Source: Betaproteobacteria bacterium
GTDB lineage: Bacteria > Pseudomonadota > Gammaproteobacteria > Burkholderiales > Burkholderiaceae_C
Direction: 5' to 3'
Length of the DNA: 7,832 bases
Assembly (NCBI GenBank): GCA_009927195.1
Contig: RFNL01000415.1
Location: forward strand, 1-7,832
Shown: positions 1 through 5,894 of the stretch, one piece after another
Numbering within the stretch: the first letter of the stretch is position 1
Layout of the letters: the number at the start of each line of letters is the position of its first letter
Notes under the pieces: model-generated
What the model was told of the DNA's origin: nothing
The model's input: only the letters and a program-made list of their open reading frames with translations
The model's database searches: none
Translations under genes and position numbers: made by a program

Positions 1-98
1 GAAATAAAACCGTTGCGCCGGGTGGCGCGACCGGCACGGGTGTAGCGCCAGCCCAGCACCAGCTCGTAGGGGATGAAAGAAGGAGCGGCGCGCGACAT
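1..98 (-). CDS. lolC: LolC/LolE-type lipoprotein-releasing ABC transporter permease, N-terminal fragment
   Basis: Reading leftward from the ATG whose complement is at 96-98, 32 codons remain before the window edge. They contain PYELVLGWRYTRAGR followed by RRNGFI, the near-invariant N-terminal signature of the LolC/LolE permeases just ahead of the first membrane segment. In the family these proteins form the inner-membrane LolCDE complex, which extracts outer-membrane lipoproteins and hands them to LolA. LolC and LolE cannot be told apart from this fragment; lolC is the usual name in betaproteobacteria. An in-frame ATG lies 18 bases further upstream (complement of 114-116) and would add six residues. 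Neither start has a clear Shine-Dalgarno. With the upstream start the gene would overlap the first codons of the divergent + strand gene. The family is well supported; the exact start is uncertain. Confidence 0.85.
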   Translation of the reverse strand, partial: MSRAAPSFIPYELVLGWRYTRAGRATRRNGFI

Positions 99-103
99 GG
101 AGA
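99..103 (+). promoter_or_regulatory. Shine-Dalgarno supporting the GTG start at 110
   Basis: GGAGA sits six bases upstream of the GTG at 110, a standard distance. The alternative in-frame ATG at 125 has no purine-rich element at a usable distance. This site therefore favours GTG as the translation start of the RpfE-type gene. It lies directly beside the divergent lolC start codon, so the two initiation regions abut. Confidence 0.5.
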
Positions 104-109
104 CCGATT

Positions 110-1099
110 GTGTCATCTTGCACAATGCGCCCTGTGCCCCAGCCCAACGTCACCGTCATTCCCAGCGCCTTGGTTGATCCCGAAGACAGCGTCTTTGTCC
201 AAGCCCTGCCACAGTTGCGCCTGCCCCATCTGACCCGTTGGCTGGCCAGCGCCCGCTTGCAGCGCAGGACAGATGGCCCGGTGCCGCGCTTCAATGCCAC
301 CCATGAATGGGCGCAGGCCCAGGCCTGGGGTTGGAGCGCCCGCGACGGCCAGTTGCCTTGGGCGGCTTGGCATGCGCGTCAACGGGGCTTGGACCCGGAT
401 GGCGAGCAAGCCTGGGCGGTGTTGACCTTGTGCCACTGGCATGTGGTGCAAGGCCAAGTCAGCTTGGAGCCACCCGCTGCGCTAGGGGTGACCGAGGCGG
501 AAAGCGAAGCTTTGCGCCAAGCCATGCAGGTTTATTGCACCCAAGACGGCATCCAATTGCACCCCATGGCCCCGGGTCAATGGCTTGCTGCATCGGCCTT
601 GTTTCGCCACCTGCCCAGCGCCAGCGTGGAGCGCGCGCTCGGCCAACCGGTGTCCGATTGGTGGGTGGGTGCGGGCCAGAACCCGCCCACAGCTGCTGCA
701 CAGCACCTTCGCCGTTTGCAAAACGAAATGCAAATGCTGTTCTACACCCACCCGTGCAATGCCACGCGCCACAAACCCATCAATTCTTTTTGGATCAGCG
801 GCACTGGCGACTGGGCCGCTGTCAACCCCTTGCCCAGCCATGATGGGCCCACACCGGCTTGGTTGCACCCGGCAGTCCAGGCTTTGCACCAAGCCGCTCA
901 AATGCGCCACGTGGCCGCATGGATCGAAGCTTGGCATGCGGTGGATGCCCAAATATTGGCTACGCTGGACACGGACACATCGGTGGTCTTGTGTGGGGTC
1001 CAACGCACCTGTGTGGTCCAATGCCAGCCCAGCAATTGGCGATCGCGCTGGCGCGCATGGAGCGCACCGGCGCTGACCCAAGCCTTGTTGGCATCATGA
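110..1099 (+). CDS. RpfE-type protein (often annotated as phosphoglycerate mutase), upstream of recJ
   Basis: A protein of 329 residues from GTG at 110, chosen for its Shine-Dalgarno at 99-103; ATG at 125 would give 324. It matches the family I know as regulatory protein RpfE, which databases often label a cofactor-independent phosphoglycerate mutase. The signatures are CHWHVVQGQVSLEPP (residues 108-122), then DGIQLHP with a following W (146-158), and a C-terminal stretch from LQNEMQML (203-210) through THPCN to INSFWISGTGDW (224-235). In Xanthomonas, rpfE lies beside recJ in the rpf region; that linkage is from memory. I see no metal-binding alkaline-phosphatase motif that would support mutase activity, so function is unknown. 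There is no signal peptide or membrane segment, so the protein is probably cytoplasmic. The gene overlaps recJ by four bases, so the two are likely coupled. Confidence 0.8.
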   Translation: MSSCTMRPVPQPNVTVIPSALVDPEDSVFVQALPQLRLPHLTRWLASARLQRRTDGPVPRFNATHEWAQAQAWGWSARDGQLPWAAWHARQRGLDPDGEQAWAVLTLCHWHVVQGQVSLEPPAALGVTEAESEALRQAMQVYCTQDGIQLHPMAPGQWLAASALFRHLPSASVERALGQPVSDWWVGAGQNPPTAAAQHLRRLQNEMQMLFYTHPCNATRHKPINSFWISGTGDWAAVNPLPSHDGPTPAWLHPAVQALHQAAQMRHVAAWIEAWHAVDAQILATLDTDTSVVLCGVQRTCVVQCQPSNWRSRWRAWSAPALTQALLAS

Positions 1100-2814
1100 A
1101 ACTCACCCAACGCGATGTGCCCCCCCGCAGCCTGTGGGCCTTGGAGCAAGCCGGCATACACCCCTTGCTGGCACGTTTGTACGCGGCCCGTGGTGTCACC
1201 GGGCCGCAAGAACTCGACCCCGATTTGGCCCACCTGTTGCCCTTGCAAGACCTCAAGGGTGCGGTTGAGGCAGCGCTGCTGTTGGCCGACGCCATAGAGC
1301 GACAAGACGCCTTGTGCATCGTGGCCGATTACGACTGCGACGGGGCCACGGCCTGTGCAGTGGCCTTGCGTGGCCTGCGCATGCTGGGTGCACAGAGGGT
1401 GGACTTTGTGGTGCCCGATCGGGTGGTAGACGGTTATGGCCTGACCCCGCCCATCTCAGAGCGGGTCAAGGCCCAGGGCGCAGCGGTGCTGATCACTGTG
1501 GACAACGGCATTGCCAGCGTACAAGGTGTGGCGCGTGCCCGCGAGTTGGGCTTGCGGGTCTTGGTCACCGACCACCATTTGCCGGGGCCCGCACTCCCTG
1601 ATGCCCATGTGATCGTCAACCCGAACCAGCCCGGTTGCAAATTTGCCAGCAAAAACCTGGCTGGCGTGGGCGTGATCTTTTATGTGCTGCTGGCCCTGCG
1701 TGCCGAGCAACGCCGCCGCGGCCGCTGGGACGCGCCAGGGGCACCCGCGCAACCGCGTCTGGACAAGTTGTTGCCTTTGGTGGCTTTGGGCACGGTGGCC
1801 GATGTGGTGCGCTTGGATGCCAACAACCGCCGCTTGGTGACCCAGGGCTTGAAGCGCATCCGTAAAGGGCAAATGCCTGCAGGCATGGCCGCTTTGTTTG
1901 TGACCGCTGGCCGCCAACCTGAGCGCGCCAGCGCCCAAGACTTTGGGTTTGCCTTGGGTCCGCGCATCAATGCGGCTGGCCGTTTGGCCGATATGCGTTT
2001 GGGGATTGAATGCCTGGGCACCGATGATGTGGACCAAGCCACCCAATGTGCCCAGGCCTTGGACCGGATCAACCGTGAACGGCGCGACATCGAAGGGGGC
2101 ATGCGCGAGCAAGCCTTGTCGTTGGCCCAATCCATGCTCGACGGCTTTGACGAGCCGCCCAGTGCCTTGTGCTTGTTCGATCCCGACTTTCACGAGGGCG
2201 TGGTGGGCATTGTCGCCGCCCGCATCAAGGATCAATGGCATCGCCCCACGTTTGTGTTCGCCGCCAGTCAGGCCGAAGGCCAGGGTGATGAGCTCAAGGG
2301 CTCAGGCCGCTCATTGCCAGGCTTTCATTTGCGCGATGCACTGGACCTGATTGCCAAACGCCACCCCGGTGTGTTGCTGCGTTTTGGCGGCCATGCGATG
2401 GCCGCTGGATGCACCATCTGCGCCGATCACATCGACATTTTTGAATCGGCTTTGCAGCAAGTGGCCCGGGAATGGCTGGACGAGGCCACCTTGCAGCGGC
2501 GGCTCGATACCGATGGCCCATTGCAGCCGCAATTTCGGCGGGTGGAGTTGGTCGAGCAAATCAACAGCGAAGTGTGGGGCCAAGGTTTTGCGGCCCCTAC
2601 TTTTTGTGAAGAAATGGACGTGATCAGCCAGCGCTTGGTGGGCGAGAAGCATTTGTCCATGCGCTTGCGCCACCAAGGCGATCTGGTGGATGCAATGTGG
2701 TTTGGTCGCACCCAACCCTTGCCAGCGCGCGCCAAGCTGGCCTACCGCGTCGAGACCGACGCCTGGCAAGGCCAAACCAGGGTGCGATTTGTGATCGAAG
2801 CCGCGCAGGACTGA
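1096..2814 (+). CDS. recJ: Single-stranded-DNA-specific 5'-3' exonuclease RecJ
   Basis: A 572-residue protein, the usual RecJ length. All DHH-phosphoesterase landmarks are present: ADYDCDG (residues 77-83, with D78, D80 and D82), ITVDNG (133-138, D136), TDHH (158-161), GTVADVV (232-238), GPRINAAGRL (288-297), EGVVGIVAARI (367-377), KGSGRS (401-406) and the DHHA1 signature RFGGHAMAAG (429-438). A C-terminal OB-like region follows. RecJ degrades single-stranded DNA 5' to 3' using Mn/Mg in RecFOR recombination, base-excision and mismatch repair, in the cytoplasm. The reading frame is open upstream to 859, but ATG at 1096 fits the family N-terminus (KLTQRDVPPRSLWALEQAG) and forms the ATGA overlap with the preceding stop. 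No strong Shine-Dalgarno is visible, so initiation probably depends on translation of the upstream gene. No residue looks damaged. Confidence 0.97.
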   Translation: MKLTQRDVPPRSLWALEQAGIHPLLARLYAARGVTGPQELDPDLAHLLPLQDLKGAVEAALLLADAIERQDALCIVADYDCDGATACAVALRGLRMLGAQRVDFVVPDRVVDGYGLTPPISERVKAQGAAVLITVDNGIASVQGVARARELGLRVLVTDHHLPGPALPDAHVIVNPNQPGCKFASKNLAGVGVIFYVLLALRAEQRRRGRWDAPGAPAQPRLDKLLPLVALGTVADVVRLDANNRRLVTQGLKRIRKGQMPAGMAALFVTAGRQPERASAQDFGFALGPRINAAGRLADMRLGIECLGTDDVDQATQCAQALDRINRERRDIEGGMREQALSLAQSMLDGFDEPPSALCLFDPDFHEGVVGIVAARIKDQWHRPTFVFAASQAEGQGDELKGSGRSLPGFHLRDALDLIAKRHPGVLLRFGGHAMAAGCTICADHIDIFESALQQVAREWLDEATLQRRLDTDGPLQPQFRRVELVEQINSEVWGQGFAAPTFCEEMDVISQRLVGEKHLSMRLRHQGDLVDAMWFGRTQPLPARAKLAYRVETDAWQGQTRVRFVIEAAQD

Positions 2815-2824
2815 GGCAGCGCAC

Positions 2825-3637
2825 ATGGCTCGGGTCAAACGCAGCGCGGCCACCGGTTTGCCAACGGTCAATTTTTCCGAGCATGGCCCGGTGCGTTATT
2901 TGCACTTGGGCACGGAGTGGGTGCAAGGCTCGATGTGGCGCGACCGTCCCGATGACATCCACCTGGACTACGTGCAGCGCATGATGGCCTGGTTGCTGTG
3001 GGTGCCTCCCGAAACGGTGGCTGACCGCAAGGCCATGCAACTGGGTTTGGGAGCGGGCACTTTGACCAAATTTTGCGCCCGTCAATTGGGCATGCACACC
3101 ACGGCGATCGAAATCAACCCGCAAGTGGTGGCGGCTTGCCGCTTGTGGTTCAACCTGCCGCCCGACAGCGATCGTTTGCAAGTGGTGCTGGGTGACGCAG
3201 CGGAGGTGGCCGCGCACACCCACTGGCGTGGGCAAATGGATGTGTTGCAAGTGGACTTGTATGACCACGAGGCCGCCGCACCGGTGCTCGACAGCGAATC
3301 GTTCTACGCCGACTGTCGCCAATTGCTCAGCTGCCACGGTTGCATGTCTGTGAACTTGTTTGGACGCAGCAGCAGTTATGCCCGCAGCGTGGAAAAAATC
3401 AGTGCGGTGTTTGGTGCCCAAGCGGTGTGGGCTTTCAAGCCCACCCGGGAGGGAAACACCGTGGTGTTGGCTCAGCGCACGCCGATGCTGCCAGACAAGG
3501 GGGTTTTGTGGTCGCGCGCGCAAATGATTGAACAACGCTGGGGATTGCCCGCTTCCAACTGGCTGCGACTGCTGGCGCCGGCGATTGAGGCCTGTGGGCT
3601 GAGCCAAAGCCAGGTCGTGGCGCAGAAAAAGGCCTGA
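2825..3637 (+). CDS. Spermidine-synthase-like protein (SAM-dependent methyltransferase fold), probably not a true SpeE
   Basis: A 270-residue soluble protein. A Shine-Dalgarno GAGG at 2813-2816 overlaps the recJ stop and lies eight bases from the ATG, so the gene is in the recJ operon. The central part is a class I Rossmann fold of the spermidine-synthase type: MQLGLGAGTLTKF (residues 71-83) as the nucleotide loop, TTAIEINPQVV (92-102) with acidic E96 for the ribose, VLGDAAEV (121-128) with D124, and QVDLYDHEAAAP (142-153) where aminopropyltransferases have their D-x-x-D-P catalytic segment. The SpeE GGGDG loop is replaced by GLGAG, and no YHE-type N-terminal substrate motif is visible. Members of this group are often auto-annotated as spermidine or spermine synthase. 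The cofactor could be SAM or decarboxylated SAM; the substrate is unknown. The fold is well supported, polyamine synthesis is not. Confidence 0.8.
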   Translation: MARVKRSAATGLPTVNFSEHGPVRYLHLGTEWVQGSMWRDRPDDIHLDYVQRMMAWLLWVPPETVADRKAMQLGLGAGTLTKFCARQLGMHTTAIEINPQVVAACRLWFNLPPDSDRLQVVLGDAAEVAAHTHWRGQMDVLQVDLYDHEAAAPVLDSESFYADCRQLLSCHGCMSVNLFGRSSSYARSVEKISAVFGAQAVWAFKPTREGNTVVLAQRTPMLPDKGVLWSRAQMIEQRWGLPASNWLRLLAPAIEACGLSQSQVVAQKKA

Positions 3638-3647
3638 TTAAGGCTTT
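3628..3647 (+). terminator. Weak bulged hairpin after the SpeE-like gene
   Basis: AAAG (3628-3631) pairs with CTTT (3644-3647) and CCT (3633-3635) pairs with AGG (3641-3643), with G3632 bulged and a GATTA loop. It straddles the stop codon and has only a short A/T tail (AAT). It may help end the recJ unit, but the stem is AT-rich and imperfect, so chance is a real alternative. Confidence 0.2.
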
Positions 3648-3658
3648 AATGGAAATGG

Positions 3659-3670
3659 TTTGCATACAAA
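3659..3670. promoter_or_regulatory. Near-perfect 12-base palindrome, candidate regulator operator
   Basis: TTTGCATACAAA is a palindrome except at one symmetric pair, giving the pattern TTTGYATRCAAA. This spacing and the central ATAC-like core resemble operators of GntR-family (FadR/FCD) repressors that often control carboxylate transport genes. It lies about 90 bases upstream of tctB, in the only sizeable gap before the transporter genes. No regulator gene is in the window, so the assignment is inference. No clear sigma-70 promoter could be fixed around it. Confidence 0.35.
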
Positions 3671-3708
3671 AGTGTCCAAATAGGTGAAACCCACATGGAC
3701 TAAGCGCC

Positions 3709-3739
3709 AGAACCTGCACACAATCGGCGGGTTTTGTTT
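3709..3739 (+). terminator. Terminator-like hairpin in the tctB leader
   Basis: Bases 3709-3717 can pair with 3727-3735 over nine pairs, two of them G-T (3710 with 3734, 3715 with 3729), around a nine-base loop. GTTT follows directly. It could terminate readthrough from the recJ unit or act as a leader attenuator for tctBA, because it sits only a few bases before the tctB Shine-Dalgarno. The large loop and interrupted T-run keep this tentative. Confidence 0.35.
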
Positions 3740-3743
3740 CAAC

Positions 3744-3750
3744 GAGGAGA
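3744..3750 (+). promoter_or_regulatory. Strong Shine-Dalgarno for the GTG start of tctB
   Basis: GAGGAGA lies six bases upstream of GTG at 3757. This near-ideal ribosome binding site decides the non-ATG start of tctB. Confidence 0.75.
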
Positions 3751-3756
3751 TCATTC

Positions 3757-4245
3757 GTGAACATCAAAAGTCAGAAAGACTTTTTCTCAGGCCTCATGTT
3801 TCTGGTGTTGGGTGCTGCATTCGCTTGGGGTGCTACCAAATATTCCATCGGGACCGGTGCGCGCATGGGACCAGGTTATTTCCCTTTGCTGCTGGGTGTT
3901 TTGTTGGCAGCGATGGGGGCGGTCATATGCTTTACCGCGCTGGTGGTGGAAACCGCCGACGGCGACAAGGTCGGCGGATTTGTCTGGCGACCCATCATTT
4001 ATATCTTGGGGGGCAACCTGGCATTTGGCGTGTTGCTCGGTGGCTTGCCCAGCATCGGTTTGCCTTACATGGGATTGATCGCCGCCATTTTTGCCTTGAC
4101 CATCATTTGCAGCAAGGCGGGCAGCGAGTTCAATTGGCGCGATGTATTGCTGCTGGCGGTTGTGCTCAGTGTGGGCAGTTATTTGGCCTTTATTGTCTTG
4201 CTCAAACTGCAAATTCCGGTTTGGCCAGCGTTCATCACCGGTTAA
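3757..4245 (+). CDS. tctB: Tripartite tricarboxylate transporter small membrane subunit, TctB family
   Basis: A 162-residue hydrophobic protein, the usual TctB size. Membrane segments are visible at about residues 9-27, 43-64, 79-97, 103-119 and 129-150. The family hallmark GPGYFP (38-43) precedes the second segment. TctB is the poorly conserved small subunit that works with the large permease TctA in the inner membrane. Together with a periplasmic binding protein (TctC/Bug family) they take up citrate or other carboxylates using an ion gradient. The GTG start is fixed by the Shine-Dalgarno at 3744-3750, and the first codons (NIKSQKDFFSG) fit the family N-terminus. Its stop codon overlaps the Shine-Dalgarno of tctA, 13 bases before the tctA ATG, so the two are surely one operon. 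The actual substrate cannot be read from the sequence. Confidence 0.9.
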   Translation: MNIKSQKDFFSGLMFLVLGAAFAWGATKYSIGTGARMGPGYFPLLLGVLLAAMGAVICFTALVVETADGDKVGGFVWRPIIYILGGNLAFGVLLGGLPSIGLPYMGLIAAIFALTIICSKAGSEFNWRDVLLLAVVLSVGSYLAFIVLLKLQIPVWPAFITG

Positions 4246-4258
4246 GGAGAGACACAGC

Positions 4259-5770
4259 ATGGATTTAATTTCAAACCTGGCCACTGGCTTTGGGGTGGCA
4301 TTCACCCCCATCAATCTGCTGTATTGTCTGGTCGGTTGCATCTTGGGCACACTGATTGGTGTGCTTCCAGGCATTGGCCCTGTGGCCACCATTGCCATGT
4401 TGTTGCCCGCCACTTATGCGCTGCCCCCGGTGTCTGCGCTGATCATGTTGGCCGGTATTTACTACGGCGCGCAATACGGTGGTTCAACCACCGCCATTTT
4501 GGTCAATTTGCCGGGCGAGTCGTCGTCCGTGGTGACCATGATCGACGGCTACCAAATGGCCCGAAAGGGCCGAGCAGGCCCGGCCTTGGCCGCTGCTGGC
4601 TTGGGTTCGTTCTTCGCCGGTTCGGTGGGCACCTTGATCTTGGCCGCATTTGCCGCCCCATTGACCGAGCTGGCCTTCAAATTCGGCCCCGCCGAATATT
4701 TCTCCTTGATGGTGTTGGGTTTGATCGGTGCGGTGGTGCTGGCGTCGGGATCGCTGATCAAAGCCATTGCCATGATTGTGCTGGGCTTGCTGCTGGGTTT
4801 GGTGGGCACTGATGTCAATTCGGGTGTGGCGCGCTTTAGCTTTGAAATCCCCGAACTCACCGACGGTGTGGGCTTTGTGGTCATCGCCATGGGCGTGTTT
4901 GGTTATGGCGAGATCATCTCCAACCTGTCGCAACCCGAAGAAGACCGCGAGGTCTACACCGCCAAGGTTCAGGGCCTGTTACCCACGTTGACCGATATCA
5001 GGCTGATGATCCCTGCGATTTTGCGTGGCACGGCCTTGGGCTCCATCTTGGGCGTGCTGCCTGGCGGTGGCGCATTGCTCGCGGCTTTTGCCGCATACAC
5101 CATTGAGAAGAAAACCGCGCTCAAGCCTGGTGAGGTGCCTTTTGGTCAGGGCAATATCCGTGGCGTGGCTTCCCCCGAGTCGGCCAACAATGCGGGTGCG
5201 CAAACCTCTTTCATCCCCTTGCTGACCTTGGGCATTCCGCCCAATGCGGTGATGGCCTTGATGGTGGGTGCCATGACCATTCACAATATTCAGCCTGGCC
5301 CGCAGGTCATGACCAGCAACCCCGAGTTGTTTTGGGGACTGATCGCCTCCATGTGGATCGGCAATTTGATGCTGGTGATCTTGAACCTGCCCTTGATTGG
5401 CATGTGGATCAAACTCTTGTCGGTGCCTTACCGTTTGCTGTTCCCAGCCATCGTGTTGTTTTGCGCCATTGGGGTGTACTCGACCAACAACAACACCTTT
5501 GACATATGGTTGGTGGCCTTGTTCGGCTTGATTGGCTATATCTTCATGAAGCTTGGCTGCGAGCCAGCCCCTTTGCTGCTGGGCTTTATCCTGGGCCCCA
5601 TGATGGAAGAAAACCTGCGCCGTGCATTGCTGCTCTCGCGTGGCGACTGGTCGGTGTTTGTCACCCGCCCTTTGTCGGGCTCTTTGTTGGCTGCGGCTTT
5701 GGTGTTGCTCATCATTGTGTTGCTGCCATCGGTCAAGGCCAAACGCCAAGAGGCCTTTGTCGAGGAGTGA
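4259..5770 (+). CDS. tctA: Tripartite tricarboxylate transporter large permease subunit, TctA family
   Basis: A 503-residue polytopic inner-membrane protein, standard TctA length. Conserved landmarks are GVLPGIGPVATIAMLLPAT (residues 34-52), GIYYGAQYGGSTTAILVNLP (66-85) with the following GESSS, IDGYQMARKGRAGPAL (95-110), then ASPESANNAGAQTSFIPLL (304-322) and TLGIPPNAVMALMVGAM (323-339). The halves echo each other: GTLIGVLPGIG (30-40) and GSILGVLPGGG (261-271) occupy equivalent places, consistent with the internal duplication of the family. TctA is the transport channel of the TTT system, working with TctB and a TctC-type binding protein. ATG at 4259 has a strong Shine-Dalgarno (AAGGAGAG, 4244-4251) overlapping the tctB stop; the frame is open further upstream, but only inside tctB. 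No tctC is adjacent, so the binding protein must be encoded elsewhere. Confidence 0.96.
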   Translation: MDLISNLATGFGVAFTPINLLYCLVGCILGTLIGVLPGIGPVATIAMLLPATYALPPVSALIMLAGIYYGAQYGGSTTAILVNLPGESSSVVTMIDGYQMARKGRAGPALAAAGLGSFFAGSVGTLILAAFAAPLTELAFKFGPAEYFSLMVLGLIGAVVLASGSLIKAIAMIVLGLLLGLVGTDVNSGVARFSFEIPELTDGVGFVVIAMGVFGYGEIISNLSQPEEDREVYTAKVQGLLPTLTDIRLMIPAILRGTALGSILGVLPGGGALLAAFAAYTIEKKTALKPGEVPFGQGNIRGVASPESANNAGAQTSFIPLLTLGIPPNAVMALMVGAMTIHNIQPGPQVMTSNPELFWGLIASMWIGNLMLVILNLPLIGMWIKLLSVPYRLLFPAIVLFCAIGVYSTNNNTFDIWLVALFGLIGYIFMKLGCEPAPLLLGFILGPMMEENLRRALLLSRGDWSVFVTRPLSGSLLAAALVLLIIVLLPSVKAKRQEAFVEE

Positions 5771-5798
5771 ACCAGGCCACCGGGCTTGCGGGCCTGGT
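5771..5798. repeat. Perfect 8-base inverted repeat immediately after the tctA stop
   Basis: ACCAGGCC (5771-5778) and GGCCTGGT (5791-5798) are exact reverse complements around a 12-base GC-rich loop. The repeat begins with the base after the tctA stop codon and has no T-run after it. It may form an RNA hairpin that protects the tctBA transcript 3' end or assists the terminator just downstream. Confidence 0.6.
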
Positions 5799-5810
5799 AC
5801 AACTTGGGCA

Positions 5811-5835
5811 CGGCACCTTCGGGTGCCGTTTTTTT
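5811..5835 (+). terminator. Intrinsic terminator of the tctBA unit
   Basis: CGGCACC (5811-5817) and GGTGCCG (5822-5828) form a perfect seven-pair stem closed by a TTCG tetraloop and followed by seven T residues (5829-5835). A5810 and T5829 can add an eighth pair. This is a textbook rho-independent terminator and separates tctBA from the downstream gamma-glutamyltransferase-family gene. Confidence 0.95.
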
Positions 5836-5858
5836 CTGCTCGGTATCTTCTGCCTGAA

Positions 5859-5876
5859 CCATTGGCAGGGCAATGG
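5859..5876. promoter_or_regulatory. Inverted repeat overlapping the candidate -35 region, possible operator
   Basis: CCATTG (5859-5864) and CAATGG (5871-5876) are exact reverse complements separated by six bases. The left arm overlaps the candidate -35 of the next gene, where a repressor or activator could act. With arms of six bases, chance cannot be excluded. Confidence 0.35.
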
Positions 5877-5888
5877 CTTCGCTATGAT
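5862..5888 (+). promoter_or_regulatory. Candidate sigma-70 promoter with TSS at or next to the ATG
   Basis: TTGGCA (5862-5867) is followed after 15 bases by TATGAT (5883-5888). The -35 matches four of six consensus bases and the -10 five of six; the spacer is shorter than the preferred 17. A transcript starting six to seven bases after the -10 would begin at about 5895, the A of the downstream ATG. Nothing resembling a Shine-Dalgarno precedes that ATG, which agrees with a leaderless message. Confidence 0.4.
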
Positions 5889-5894
5889 TTGCGC

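Noticed and set aside
859..1095. Upstream extension of the recJ frame from 859
   Set aside because: It lies wholly within the RpfE-type gene, and the family N-terminus of RecJ begins at the ATG at 1096.
2624..3607. Minus-strand open frame of 327 codons opposite the recJ 3' end and the SpeE-like gene
   Set aside because: It spans two real genes, is rich in His, Gln and Arg as antisense frames often are, and matches no family I recognise.
4142..4258. Upstream extension of the tctA frame into tctB
   Set aside because: The extension has no Shine-Dalgarno and does not look like a TctA N-terminus; ATG 4259 has both.
3684..4268. Plus-strand frame of 194 codons overlapping tctB
   Set aside because: It overlaps tctB almost entirely in another frame, has no membrane or family features and no ribosome binding site; TctB is clearly the real product.
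4979..5749. Minus-strand open frame of 256 codons opposite tctA
   Set aside because: The composition is extremely rich in Gln, His and Gly, the expected complement of hydrophobic codons in a membrane protein gene.
5622..5894. Upstream extension of the GGT-family frame across the tctA end and the terminator
   Set aside because: It would cross the strong intrinsic terminator at 5811-5835 and encodes Cys- and Arg-rich sequence unrelated to the family.
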